Shown here piece after piece: positions 15,001 through 30,000 of a stretch of 64,000 nt of DNA. The DNA comes from Streblospio benedicti. Taxonomy: Eukaryota; Annelida; Polychaeta; Spionida; Spionidae. Under the pieces are notes generated by a model. It was not told the DNA's origin. It made no database searches and saw only the letters and a program-made list of their open reading frames with translations. The DNA lies in contig CM032669.1 of NCBI GenBank assembly GCA_019095985.1, forward strand, positions 41,524,671-41,588,670, written 5' to 3'. The first letter of the stretch is position 1. Each line of letters opens with the position of its first letter. Position numbers and translations under genes: made by a program.

Positions 15001-18000
15001 TATGTTTCCATGTTCAGTTCTGACAGACACCTACGTCTTGTCCCGCAGATCCTGCTACAAGCTCGTGACCTGGGCTCTCCGTCCCTCGTCTCCCTGGACC
15101 AGGCCACAGTGACCGTGCGCGTCCAACGCAACAGGAACTGCCCCGAGTTCCAGACGAGTGCCGGAGAGACGTTCTCGCAGACCATCGACCAGACGCAGCC
15201 GATCGGCGCCGAGGTGATGACGGTGACAGCACAGGACTTCGACACACAGGTGAGCAATGCAATGTGTTTGCTCAACGCCCACAGTCTCTGGTAATACCCT
15301 TATTTTATAGTCTCTAGTAGACCCCCCACAGACACTAAAGGCACAAGTAAACTGTTGTTAGGCGCTGAGGTGATGACAGTAACAGCACATTATTCAGCCT
15401 GCCAAAAAAATCATTTAATTGTTAAAAACAGGGTGTTTTTTTGTAGAAAGCACCATAGAACACATTAAGCTACGTGGACAACTATTTCTTACCCCACATT
15501 TTTTACATTGCCTTATGTCTATCACTAAGTCATTATGTTGCATTATGTAACATACATGTACGTCTATATTCACGATGTCCACATAACACTATGTACTGTT
15601 TGTGCTCTGTCTATCATCCGTCTTACACGATTTATTTCTATATATAACATTATCCCATCCCAGGGCACCCCATTCAGCACGCTGCAGTATGAGTTGCTAG
15701 GCGACGACGTGGCGCCGTCTCTCTTCTCCATTGAGGGTGACACGGGGCGCGTGTCGGTGGCAGCTGACCTGCGCGCCGACCCCGCCACGCAGTACCAACT
15801 GCGGGTGAAGGTGGCGGATGGGGGCGCCCCGGCGTGTGTCGCCACCGCCGTCGCCACCATCGCTGTCAGGCGCAACCTGCACGACCCCAGGTGAGCATGC
15901 ACGATACTTGTTAGACGGGAATACAATGTAGTTTAGGGACTATCTTATATCGAGTTCATACGGTAAACTGCATGTTGTCTCATGTTGAATATGTACAGTC
16001 TTTCTTCTTACCATGCAATGTACGAAATATCCTAAAGCTTTTAAAAATGTTTTATTCTTGTATTTGAAACCAGTTTCCTTGAAATACAAGAATAAAACAT
16101 TTTTAAAAGCTTTAGGATATTTCGTACATCGCATGGTAAGAAGAAAGACTGTACATATATAACATGAGTTTATGGACTCATAGGCATGTGTATGGACGAT
16201 ACTTGTTACACAGGAATAGTTTATGGACTCATGTGCATGTATAATCATAATCAATGTAGGCCTTTCTTTTGGCTCCTCATAAATGCACTACATCGTTATT
16301 GTTATCTTTCAAGAAGAGTCTTTTCTCTTTGTGTTATTTCGTGTTTGCGTGTCTGCCTGTAGGTTCAGTCAGGGCGAGTATCAGGCTGAGATCCTGGAAA
16401 CCCACCTGCTCACAGAACCTGTCACTGTGGTCGCAGCAACCGACGATGATGACAAGGTAATGCGCCATTCGATTTTCAACTCATATTTCAATTACTCAAG
16501 TTATTTCAATGGTTTTCCTTCAAAGAATATACTTTAAATTTATCACGTTTACAACATTTACAAAGGCTATTTTTTGTAACATCACAATTGAGCTTGGGCC
16601 AGTCAATTAAAAGTTGGTAAAGTAATTGCTTGACTTTTCATTTTTTTTGTCAAAATGTGCTATTTATTCAACCCATTGTCAGGTAATTAGCCTTATTTTA
16701 GAAAAATAAACATCAGTAGGAAACACCGCGTAAAATGGGTCCATAGCTCTGAATGTTGACAAAGATCATTGTTTAGATTTATTATTTTCATCTTTCACAA
16801 CACAGAATTTCTTACTGTTTAACAGTTTCGTCTGCTTCTGCAGACATTTTCAAAAACACTACTGCGCATGTCAGACGAAACTGTTAAATAGTAAGAAATT
16901 CTTTGTGTTGTGAAAGATGAAAATAATAAATTTACGTAATTACGAACATAATGAACTCATTCAAGGAGCGATCATTGTTTGCAGACTCCCCACAACGTGG
17001 TGCGTTACGAGATCGAGGGCAGCTCGCAGTACCGCGACCGCTTCCAGCTGGACCCCGGCACCGGAGCACTCTACCTGCGCCGCTCCCTGGTGGGGGAGAC
17101 GCCAAACCAGTACACGGTCAGTACTACAAACACACCAGTACATTGTGAGTACTGAAAAGCAAACCAGGACATCATGAGCATTTCTCATTGTTTCTCAACA
17201 TTTTAGTGAAACATGTGTACATATGCCTGTTGTATTGACATGTGTGAATGGCTGTCAAGTTTTCCAGTATGTTATGGTGGTCAATGCTAAGATAGTGATT
17301 TTTTCATTTGATAGGGGGACTCATGTGTCTGACAGTGGTTATGTATCGTAATTAGCCATTTTTAATCTAGTTTATGTGGATATTTCAAGATTCCTAACAT
17401 GTTCTGCAAAAGAGCTTGTACTTATTTTGTCTATCCCTTTGAATCAGGATGAGGATATCACTCGTTCACTGTTATTCAATTGACAACTGACAATTCATTA
17501 AGGTTTGAGCAGGACAAGTAGATCTGACATAAAAATACGTATAATAACAAGGGTTACACATCCTACTGAAGAGTAGCCATTTCCCACCTAATCCCCATCG
17601 TGTTGAATCAATTTTTCCATCTTCACTACACATTTTAGAGCCACTTCTCCTTTTGTGCTCCAGATCACGATCCTGCCTCGTGACCTTGGTGAACCGGAGT
17701 CGCGGGTTGGTCCGGCCGCTCGTGTCGTCGTCAACGTCGTCCGTAACCGGTTCCCACCAGTGTTTGTGGGCGAGCCGTTCGTGAAGAACATCACGGAGAG
17801 TACGGAGGTGGATCGGGATGTCATCACAGTCCGGGCCGACGAGAGGGATACACGGGTAATTATACGCTACTTACAGTCACTAGCAGATCCACGTTTTCGG
17901 AAAAGGCGGGTGACTCAACCAGTACATTTCGTGTGTTTTTTAAGCATTAATAAAGCTTTCGGGGATACAAAAAAGTATGAGGATTATATTTTTTGCAGGG

Positions 18001-21000
18001 AAAAAGTGCTGGGGGTGGGCAGTGTGTCATTCTAGAACAATAAACTTTGTTTATATTTTTTATTTGCATAGACATAACTGTATCGCTTGAGTGACTAGCC
18101 ATGTGTATGCAAATTAAAATACATTCTATCATTCCTATAATTTTTATTTTGATATTTGGTACCATTTTTAGTAATTAAAGTGTTAATCCATGAACTTGAT
18201 GTCAGCACATTAGAAGATCCACGTTTTTGGAAAACAAGTTGGGGGGGCAACTTGAGCGATTTCATGAGTTTCTTTTCAATAGCAGATGTGGGGAAAAAAA
18301 CACATGAAAATTAAATGTTTTCTTGGAAAAGGGGGAGAGGGCATCCGCCCTGGATCTGCCTCTTCCAAAAAACATCCCATGATCTCATTCAGTGTTATCA
18401 AAACCATGTTAACCATATACAGATGTAAATCTACTATTTTCATCTTTCACAACACATAAAAATAACTAAATATTTGACAGTTTCATCCACATCTGTAGAC
18501 ATATCAGTCAGGTTTCTGATAACAGAGGGCAAAGGTCCACTTTTGTGGAGCATGGCAAAATTTACATCATTCCTAATATTCACATAACATTAAGATTTGT
18601 GAACCATAATCTATACTAAACAGATTCAGATTTTATTTTCATTTTAGTGCAGAATCAATTTTATTTTGACAATACATAAATCATAAACATAATGCATAGT
18701 AAATAATGATTTTTGTACAGCCATTTGCATCTTTTTTTCGTAAAAAGTTTTAATGCAACACACAAAAATGGTAAAATAATTGGATGAAATACAATACATT
18801 TATAAAACACTTGTATTACAGATCACAAAAAGAAAGAAAAATAGAATGAGATTGCTAATGGATATCTGAAATTATCACATTTATCATGGTTATTGTACCT
18901 GCATGTTTTGTTTCATTTCCATATGGTATATGTTATCAATCAGCATTATTCATTATTATTCATATTTGACCATATGAAAAGGAACTCTAATGCTATCACG
19001 AGTAAATTTTGTCCAGAATATTCTCACATCAAACTGTAGTCATATTCAGATAATTATTTTTGTCAATAACTCAACAAAAACTAACTCAGCGTCATGTCCT
19101 TTATTTGCAGAGTATAGACTCGTCTTTCATTATACTATTATACTATTATCTTTTGTCTTTTATACCGCTAATTATCCATTAATGTTTCTAGTTTTGGTCG
19201 CGTATGTTGTATAATAAATGGTTCTTATATAAGTTGTGAAAAAACCATATTCTATTTATTGAGGCAGCTAACAATGATTGCTAAAAATACATCTATCTAA
19301 AATCCAGAAAAAAAACTAGAATTGAATATTTTAAGCACATTTTACATAATCAATAACATAGGTAGACAGATTAATATATCGCACTTTCTTTGACTAAATA
19401 CAATTTCATTTAAGTTGATGCAAATGCTCTTTAATTTAGTTGTCAAATAATTATGCCAAAACTGAATAGAAAAAGTTACTTTTGAAATAAATATGTTTTC
19501 AACTGTATTTTAAGAGTGTCCAAACAAGAAGTTCCCTCATAATTCCAGTGGTAATCCATTCGAATGACTCCATGATTATACAGTGTCAATTGTATTTAGA
19601 ACCTATATCACAGCTTTTTCTTGGCTTTATCACAAGGCTGTATGAAAATAAGAATCACAAGTCCATTCAGAGACCAGAAACCGGTTAGGAAACCAAAAGC
19701 CATGTTATAGCAATCTTTAGGGCAGTAGTTGGTGATTGTTGCATTAGTCATCTGAAATTCTACTCTATCGTATACATTGTACACCCATATGCTACCTGAA
19801 ATAATAAAAAGGATATTTCAAATCTGAGTGCAATATGCCATATGTTTGGGTCATGCTATTCTAATGGTATACTCAGCTGGGAGATGAAGAGGGAGTTAAG
19901 TTTGTGTTTTGCTTTGACTCACTGACAAGAGTTAAGTTTGTAAAAATTTATTTAAGCAACAATGACAAGCGCACTTAGCTATTTAATAATCATGGCATTC
20001 AATCAAGGATCTTAAAAAATACTTATAATATCCTTTATTCAATTCCAGGGTAACTTTAGTGTGGAAAAAAATTATGCGTGTGTAAATCGTGTAACATTAG
20101 TGTGTGAATGAGAGGAACTGAGAAAACCAAGAACCACAATAAAATGTTTCTGTCAAGAAACAGATCAAAACCTGGACAATGTTGAAGGTGCATGCACTAT
20201 AAGAATATCTTACCTTTCAAAACCTGTATATCTTATCGGGTAACATGGCCCAATATTCTCTATTCTATATCTCTGGACAAGTTGGAACCATGCACACTTT
20301 TGACTAAAGTGACCCATCAAATTGATCATTTCATAGAAAGTAGACAATTAATCTGTTCTCAAATGAGTCAGTAAGACTTCTGTTGTAATCTAGTTTGTTA
20401 CACATTCCTGCTCTGGAAAATGTATTGTATAAAAGGTGTTTTAATTTGTATTCTGTTAAAAATTATTGTTGTNNNNNNNNNNNNNNNNNNNNNNNNNNNN
20501 NNNNNNNNNNNNNNNNNNNNNNNNNNNNNNNNNNNNNNNNNNNNNNNNNNNNNNNNNNNNNNNNNNNNNNNNCAACCCATCTTTCATCAGGGCCATCTGA
20601 CATTGTAACCTCCAAGTTGGGTAATTATTATTTTCCAACTGAATGATTTGACTACCAGAGGCAGAACCAGCCGACGACGCCATTTTCTTTTTTCGTCCTT
20701 GTCACGTTCACAATCACACAGCCGAAACAGTTCTATATTCGGAGACAGCGCAACCAGAGGACTCAAAGCACAGTACTTCTAATCACACACTTCACAATTA
20801 ACACTCTCACATTTACTAATGCAGTGTTTCACGTATCCTTATTATTTTTTACTACCAGAACCAGCCGACGACGCCATTTTCTTTATTGTCCTTGTCACGT
20901 TCACAATCACACAGCCGAAAATGTTCGGAGACAGCGCAACCAGAGGACTCAAAGCACAGTACTTCTAATCACACACTTCACAATTAACACTCTCACATTT

Positions 21001-24000
21001 ACTAATGCAGTGTTTCACGTATCCTGGGCCCATAACCTGTAGAAATAATAACTTCTAGAGCAGTTATTTTCAGTCACGAGTTTATTCAACAAAAACACGA
21101 TCAGTTGTAAATAAAAGTGACGACAATGAAAATTAACGTTCAGAAAAATAAAAATGCACAAAATCTATAACGTTCAAAATAATACAATGTATGTAGGTCT
21201 AAGACCACCCAAGTATCAAAATAAAGTATGAGTGATATTTCAATCAGTGCTACTCATCCTCTTTCATCAGAGGAATCTTGCAATGCAGACAGCGGAAGTT
21301 TTTTCGCAAGGTTAATGGTAGGCGGTGGAGGGTTCAAATGGAACAACAGAAGAAAGAACACAGCAAAGCCACGCTGCTGCAGCGGGTGGTGATCGGCGTG
21401 TTGCTATTTCATCCCTCCAAACAAGCGAGATGTCTTCTTGCGCAGCCATGGATTGGCCCCCATCAAAGTGATTGAAGTGGGTAGCGACAACATTATCAAG
21501 ATTCAGATGCACACTGGCGTCGAGTAAAAGCGGGGCGAGGCTGTAGATAATCAAAAGAAAAGTGGGTTAGCACTAGGAATGTTAAACCCTTCATCAAGAC
21601 AGAGGTGCGTGCTCTTGTGGTTATGTCGCCATAGCACTCTTCATATTCGGAGGAGGTTGCTAGTGTAAACCCAGCTACGCTTCTTTGGTATTGGAGAGTC
21701 AACTACTAGATGGATTGCGGTGCATCGCCCAGTTTATGGGCGTGGACCCGGCAACTTAGTCATTAAAGTTTCAATGGCAACGCGACCCTCCTAATCTTCC
21801 CAGACCATGGCATTTGGAATTGAAACTTGGGGGAGAGGGAGGCGGAGTGTCGCGAGAGGAGTTCTACTGAACTGCGAGGGAATCTTGTGAGTTTGCAACA
21901 AGGGGAATCGCAGCAGGAGTTAAAAATGCATATACACCCAAAATTTGTGTTGTGTTGGATAAGACGTAGCGACGTAATTAAGAAGAACCACCAATTGAAA
22001 CAATAGTCAGCAATGGCTAGTTGAAATGAAGTCAGTGTTGTTGTAAATTTAGGCAAAATGGAAGATTGTGGATTCAAAAACAAAGGGACAAATCGTGAAT
22101 ACGGTGGCCACGATAGTGGTCTCGCGAATAATCAACACCAATCAACCAGGTCGCGACCTCTCACAGTCGGGCCAAAAGCCAGGGATAAGCGTTGTGTTAA
22201 GGTGTCCTACAGTATCTGGGGCGGTCGCGGCACTAGTTAGAACCTTCATCACTATGGTAACATAGGGCGGCATGCGGGTGGCAGGTCGGCGTCGGTCGGC
22301 TAAGTAAATAATCCCTTTGTCCGGGTGGCTGGGGAAGGCATAAGACAATCGCGCCTCTCTCAGTCAAAACAAAGACACGTGTGCCCAAATACTGGAGCAG
22401 TCAATGGTCAAACACAATGCAGATCTGACTGCCGATTGGTTGTCTGCCCCATAGCGGCAAAAGGAGACCGGGTACTATGTAGTATAGCCGGTATTTCATG
22501 AAATCATCAGTCTATGATCCATACACGATTGACTGGTGACAGTACAGTAAACAGACAGTAAAATGTGCAGACGGATTTGCTGTATTTTGTTTGCATTTTT
22601 CAGATTGTTGCGGTCATTTCGTCACTTATAATTTAAATTGTTGCATTGCAGGTAGGATCCTGGGGATCTTCATCGGCACAGAAGACGGCGACTGGGGCAG
22701 TCATTATGGCTGGCCTAGGCCCTGATGGAGCAACCGGGGGGTGGGTCGCTGCTCACTTCCCCAGCAACCTAAGAGTCGGGGATTGGGCGATGCAGTCGAC
22801 CTGCCGATGGAAGGTGTACAGGAGGCTGAAGGGGATGAGGTGCTTTGGCACGTCTCACCGCCCTGACGTGTGATTTGGAGGACAGCAAGGTCATAGAGCA
22901 TCAACTGTGCCTGGATGATGAGGCTGCTGTAAATGGACGCTCTTGATGTTGATTCGGGGAGGAAGAGGTCTTGTAGCTGGGCGGACGACGTGCAGCAGGC
23001 AGAGGAAGAGGAACAGGGGGTGACTTAGCGTCCGCTTCACCTAAAGCCTGTGGGTCGAAAGCCTGGCGGGTAGCGGTGGGTGGCGCGAGATGTCGCTTCC
23101 CCTCCTCCTAACGTGAACCAACCAATAGAGAAGTGTGGTGGTTCTTGCCGATCCATACACACGACAGGTGTTGTATGCTAATCGGTTTTTATTCACCCCG
23201 AGGGAAGGCATCTGTTTCCTGGCAGACCACATCACCGGGTTGCCGCACCACTCGTATGAGAAGTCACGGAACCGGGCTTCGTGCGGCCATCTCAGTGGTT
23301 GGCACGAGCTCCCAATGATTTTCGCCACGGATGTGAAGCCCGAGTACGCGATGGCATGCAGTAGGGAAGGTGGCGAACCAGTCAGGTCACACTGCCTTTC
23401 CTCAATTAGTACCTGAGGTGTCATTCTCTGCGGCCCGACTTCCGGTGGACAAGCTCACGCACTAAATATACGCCTTTTTGTTCGTGGGCGTATTTGGAAG
23501 CCGGGATGAGGTGTCCAGTCGCGGGATGCGAGCCTTGGGCAGCACTGGATGCAGACAACAAGTTTGCTCTGCCTCAACCACAAGCCATGCTCACTCGGGA
23601 TCGCCTACATTTGGTCAGGCGACCCGATAACTGCACAAAGCTACGCGACACTTGTGTGTGCACTTATGCCCAGTCTCAACCGGGAGCATGGATGGGATGG
23701 GTTTGAGTGCGTTATTGAGCACTGGGCCCATTTCCACATGAAGGGGGGATGTTGTTTCTCCCCCCTTGCTGCAGCGGAATGGCAAGGGAGATGCTGCCGT
23801 CAACTTGTCAGAACCAATGTTCCAGTCTCTGACAGCAGCCGCCCAACACATGGTCGCCAAGCACATGAACGAGGTGGGTACCTGAAGAAGGCAGAACTTT
23901 TGGAGGCGTGAAAAAGCTCATCAGCGTCCAAGAATAAGGATGCCAAGAGTGAGGAGGACTATGAGGATCGCTGGTTGGGGGACATTAGTTCACCTGCTCG

Positions 24001-27000
24001 AAAGCTCAGCAACTTTCGTGCTCGAGTTCATGGGCATTTACGTGTCCCATGTCAGGCTCCCTCAAGTCATCGGCCGAAAAAGTGGTTTCCCGATGCAAAA
24101 CTGGCCCGTGTGATCGTGGGATTCCATCTCCGATGATATGGAAAAACAGCCACTCTGGGACAAGCCACTCTGGAACAACGTGCACAGGTTCTCAGCTCGT
24201 GCGGTGACAGGAAAAAGCTGGCTCAGGCCCGTGCCAAACAAGGTGGATTTCCCAAGATCCCGCGAAAGCAACCCGTCAGCCTGTGACGGTGCCCGCTCGG
24301 CATAGTGTGATGCAGGCCTCTTCAGGGGAGGAAAGTTCTGCTCCCTGGAAGACCTGCGTCCTGCGATGCCACCAGAACGGCAAGATCCGTCCATGTATCC
24401 GTCGCCGGGTACTGCCACAGCCCCTCCCCCATCAGCCCGATTGGGTCAGCGTGGTGGGCGAAAAATTCGGTGAGCGCTTCGTCAGCGAGAAGCCTCTTCA
24501 CGGTTGGGAAAGAAGCCCATCACGGGTCATCTGGACCATGGATATGGATAATAGGAGTCCAAAAAAGCCCGGGAGGTTGGTGGCTCTCGACCAATGAGCA
24601 CTCCACCCAGACAAAGACAGGCGGCGACTACAAGGAAGGAGTCAAATGGGCTCGGGATCACGACGCTGGAGGGCGACCAACACACTGACCAAGCGGGCTA
24701 CTACAGGCCAAGAAACAGCCACCAGAATTTACCGCGGAAGCTCAAGGGCTGTCCGCCACCAGGAACTCACGGGGCTGCCGCAAACTCAGATGAAGTCAAG
24801 CCAATGGCGGCCGAGCTGGCGTCATTGAAGGCGACGGCATCATACGTGATTCCGCAAGGGAGTTTGCGTGTGAGCCACACACCAAGCAAGGCGGAGCTGC
24901 AGTGGTTGTCCGAGGGGAGTTGGTTCATGCCGGCAGTGCGACCGCCGACTTTTTGGCAGCGGACTGGCGGACGCTGCAGGAGCTGATGAATGATCAGCGC
25001 GGGGAGATCGCCAATGCGCGTGACATGCTCACCGCCCACAAGAAGGCTGTTCCCGAGTTCGATGTGCATTCGGCTGTCTACACATGTGTACGGCAGTTGG
25101 TTGCTGGGCTCGAGGACTTCATGCGGCAGACCTTAGCCCCTCATCTTCCTAGCACCACCTCGGCAGAGATCTCTCTAGAGATCTCTCGGTGCCGAGCGCT
25201 TGCCACTTCCTGTATCGACAGTGGTCGGCAAGCTCGACACGACGGCAGGTGGAGGCACTCAACTGCGGCAAGGCGGCGCTTGCACAGCAAGAGGCCAAGT
25301 TGAACAAGAAGTTTGCGCAACAACGGACAGCCGACATGGATCGCATGCATCGGCAAGGCGCGAAGAATGCGGACAACATTCGCGAGATGTCGTCGACCTT
25401 TAGGGAGTTGATCGACAGTCTGCGCGACCTGTCGCTGCAGATCCGCGACTCCAAAGGAGAGCGCAGCAAGGGATCTGACAGCCCACAGGTGACACTACAG
25501 TCTGCCACCCTGGAACAAGAGCTGGACGATTGCTATGATCGGTTCCAGAGCATCGGCGACGCATCGGACTCCGTCAAGATGAGGAGGTCTGAGGAAGCCG
25601 AGGGCGGATTGGGAACGTCGGGGGCAACGGTGGGGTCTAGGCCTGACCGCGTGACCTCGCGAACTCTCAGTTCATGCTCCTCCAGCCAGAGTCGTTCGTC
25701 CCACTCAGTTGCGAGCGTGGACATGGCGTCCGACACCGGGGGTCAAACTGTCGTTCCTGCACGTTTGTCAGGAAGCGGCGACAAGGCTGCCCAAACTAAA
25801 CCCACCGGCCGAGTGAAGCGGAATCCTGTTCCATCGGCATCCACAGAGAGGGCGAAGGCTCGTTCCTCCAAGAGCAGCGGTTCCAAGTCTGGGACACCGC
25901 CGGCGAAGAAGTAGGAAGCGCCGGGTGGGAGAGAGCATATCAAGCCGACCGACGGGTTGATGGTGGTGTGCTCAGACGTCGAGTAGGCAGCACCTTTGAG
26001 TGTTGGCCGTGTTTGCCCAGCAACGCCCCGATGCCGGGCGCGGCAAAATCTTGGTGGCTGGGACACCAAAGGGAGTAGGGTCGTCCTCGCAGGCGGTGGG
26101 CCAGTTACCACCCCCGTCTGTAGGAGTTGGGCTTTTGAGTCCAAGGGTCCGACCTACAGTGGCTTCGTATCACTTGCCGTCGGCTAATCGTACTCTACGG
26201 GACACCATCCGACATCGTAGCCGGCGGCCTCCATGTAGTTTGGCCCTTTTCTCGTGTAAGGCCCTCTTCTAAATTTCCCTTTCCATTTTGTTAATAAGTC
26301 ACGGGTCTTGTTACCCCCTCCTATATTCTAACGGTGTCCACAGTCCTGCTGTTTCACTTATACACCAGGTGGACGTTGGGGATAATTTTTGCTTTGTATA
26401 TTTTCAGGTGCTTGGGCGCAGCAAGTGTGAAAAGACGACCCAAGTGAAGGCGACCAGTGTCAAGTGTAGCGTCAGCTCACGGACTTGACATGAATCAGTC
26501 GTGTAGTCCCCAACAATGGAGTGCGAGTGGAGAGAGGATGTGGCCGTGCCCCGTTGCGCCGTGTACACTCTGGATACTTTTCACTGTTTTGTTTAATGTG
26601 TAGCTCCCATGTGGGTAGGCTATACCATAAGCGGTGTAGTCCTACCTCCGTGGGATCTGGGGGAGTGTAACGAAACTAGTTCTCAGTAGGTCTCCAGTGC
26701 GCGAGGTTACAGCAATCAGCATAGTATAAAGTGTTGTATGTAACCCTTGAACGAGTTCATCGGGTTGGAATACCCATATATACATTATTTTATTAGTTCA
26801 TCTTTACATAACACAAATATAATATTTGCTGTTGACGGTTCGGTAACTCCTGTCACCTTTCAAAACGTCTCTGCGCATGTCAAGTCACTCAGCACAAGGA
26901 CAGAAGCAGGTCATGAACCGAGACGAGGGGCCTTTCAGTCTCTCACGTGTAATCCCGATTTTTCGACATCCAGTCGTGCTGGAGTGATGCAAGCAGACGT

Positions 27001-30000
27001 TTTGAAAATGGTGACAGGAGTAACTGAAACCAACAGTAAATATTATATTTGTGTTATAAAAAATGCATATATATGTATGTAAGTTGCACTGGACTAGGTA
27101 TATTATCCCCCTTTGTTACACACACCTTGTTATTATGCCTTCTTAAGCCCACTGTAGGATTAAGGACTCAGTACACTACAGTACTGAGACTTGGCCATTA
27201 GGGCCTCAGTTTCCTTGTAGACAGCTAGTTGGATAGCATGTAGGGCTGGTAACCTATTCCTTCGGGGATAGGCCTTCTTTGCTTATCTGACAGGGGGCTA
27301 GCCGGTGGCGAACCCCCTCCTCCACGCCTGGGACCTCGTGGCTTTGTAAAGGGGCCCCTGATCGTCGTTGCGTGTCAGCACCAGTGCAAAGTCCCCCTCC
27401 GTGTGGGGGGCCGTCGTGAAACCGGCTTGCTAGTCTGGGCACTCGCCCCAGTGCACGCTGGGCCAGGTGGCCTGTACATTGGGTATCAGTTAACACAACG
27501 AGGAGTAGTAAAGGGAACCAACATTGTCTAGAGTCAGCCGTCCCTCGCTTCCGAGCTTTGGGCTCGTGGCGTCTCGTATCAGCACAGAGCGCGACCCAGT
27601 CATCAAGCTGGGTACGCGACTGACTCCACTTTGTTTACGGAAATGTTAATTTTGAAGGCTTGTTTTGTTGTAAGGTGGTTTGCTATTGAATATTGGCTAT
27701 CAATTGTGGTTAGTAATGGCTGGGAGAACCGCTTGTCAAAGTGGCAGTTGGTGGACGATTCACTGCATTCTTTCATGGCCGTTATTAAGCTGTCACTTTG
27801 GCTGAGGCAGCCCGCTGGCACAAGAGCAGTCATTATTGCTTCGGGGCCGTGTTGGCTGTAAGGTGCTGTCACGCTAATCATTGAAGTTCAAGTGGTATGT
27901 TGCTCAATGATTTGATATTCCACTCCCAGGTTTATTTTTTGTCCAACATGCATGGACGTCTGCTTTTGGTATCTCTGCATGTGTACAATCATTTTAGCCA
28001 TTAGTGGACGATTTTAATAGTTGTAGCAACATTGTGCTTTGACGCTGTGGGTTTTATTGTAATTGTCGTGGTCTTGCAGCTCGTTCAGGTGTGTGGTTCG
28101 GTTGTGGTTCCGACCATTGTCCTCCCGTTGGGGCCGTCAGTCTGTCATTGAGATCAAGACATGGCGGCAACAGTATGTTGTTGTTTAGGCTCTCAGCTGC
28201 CGGCTGGGGTGATGGATTGTCAGGGGCGCTAAGTGAGTGCAATATGCGAGCGCAGGCCCGGTGTCTTCCAGGGAATTAATCAAAATGCTGTTGATGGCCA
28301 TTAGTGTTGGTGTCTTTGTTGGCACATTACATTATTAACATCATTATTAAACACATCATTAAATACATAACTTTACACATGAACTATACAAATATATTAC
28401 ATTATTTACATCAAAAAATCCATATATGAAATGTATTGGTATGAAATGGTATTGTTTTTTGGCAGACTATTTTTGATAACAATAATAAATGATGATGATA
28501 ATGGTAATGAAGGTGAAATTGATGATAAAGATGCAGATGCATATGGTCTATTTGCACATATATATCTGCAGCATTGACGATGATTGTTTTTTGCTTTTTT
28601 TTGAAGTTTCGTACGTTTCAATAATTACATTAAGTTACATCTTTAAACATCATGAATTACACAACTTCATACATATGATAATATGAGATATGAAATGTAT
28701 TGAATGTTACTGGGTTTTAAATACTATTGTGGTTTATGATTGTGAGGATGAAGATGGTAATGAAGAATATGATTTTGATGTTAAAGATACAGATACGTAT
28801 AGACTAATTGTACACACGTATCTGCAGCATTAACAAAGAACGGTGAAATTGGGTTTACATATATATATATGTATATTAACTAAAAAAAATTTAACTGAAA
28901 AAAATACAAATACGAGTACAAGAGATGGTAGCACTAAAAGCCGTAACTGCATCATAATAATATTACTACTCTCATTTGTTACATATTACATATTTCTTAA
29001 AAGAAGATGATTAAGAATTTTCCATTTGTTTTCAAAATTTTGTTCAGATTTGTTCATAACACTTTGCTGGTATTCCAAATTATAAATTTTTTGAATTTGA
29101 AAAATAGCACTCTCTAATGTTGGAACTCTATTTTTGCATCTGGATAAAACTATAGATTGTTTAATAATGTTTATAATTTGGTTTGGAAAATGGGTCTTCG
29201 GAATTCCTAAATATATTTGTTTTTCTGTTAATGTTATATCAAACAAAGCTTGTTATTCCAAATGATTTGGTTAAAAGGGCTTTTTCTACACTCTATGATA
29301 TCTAAGAAATAAAACCATTGTTTAAAAACATTCTACATAAAAGTGTGGGATATTGAGATTATATTGGATTAATATTGATCACATGATATTGCAGTGGGAT
29401 TATCATTTCGCCTTCCTGAATGTTTCAGTTGAGTGGGCTACTATACCAGGGGGTGCACTGGGTGCAAATTTACCCCAAATCAACAATTTCCCTAGACTAT
29501 ACCTTTCAATCATTGTAGATTATTTATGATCATTGTTGTGATTTTATGTAAACTAAAGCTATTATGTGTCTTATGCATGTATTTGCTATGCATAAATTGT
29601 ATGTATGTAATGTACTATAATGACTGTAGACATGTTTAAGTATTGTATTGTAGAGTACTGTATATAGAACGCCATATCAATTTTGACTTTGAGACTGAAA
29701 GAATAAAGAATACAACATGGTGTCAGAAGTGGGATACAAAGCAAGCTACTGGAAAAAAGATAATACTCTAACACTCGATAATGCTTTTTAGCAATTGCCC
29801 GAACAGCTGAGGCAACTTCTCAACAAGTGCAAGAAATATTACGACCAGAAACCAACATAAATGCAATACAACGCTCATCCACATCCAACTCGAAGCAGTA
29901 CCAACATTCACATAATACAAGATCAGGCACCCAACGTGCATGTTGTTGCTGTGGCCAACCACACAACTTCTCTAAACGTAAAATTGTCCAGCATTTGGCA

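Noticed and set aside
20214-20336. Possible upstream exon of the membrane-protein exon at 19608
   Set aside because: It has a good donor and about 40 open codons, but the phase does not join to 19795 and no acceptor or membrane segment is visible.
25189-25914. 241-codon open frame as a possible host gene
   Set aside because: It lies inside an LTR-type fossil between shared internal sequence and a 3' LTR, and shows only low-complexity coiled-coil character.
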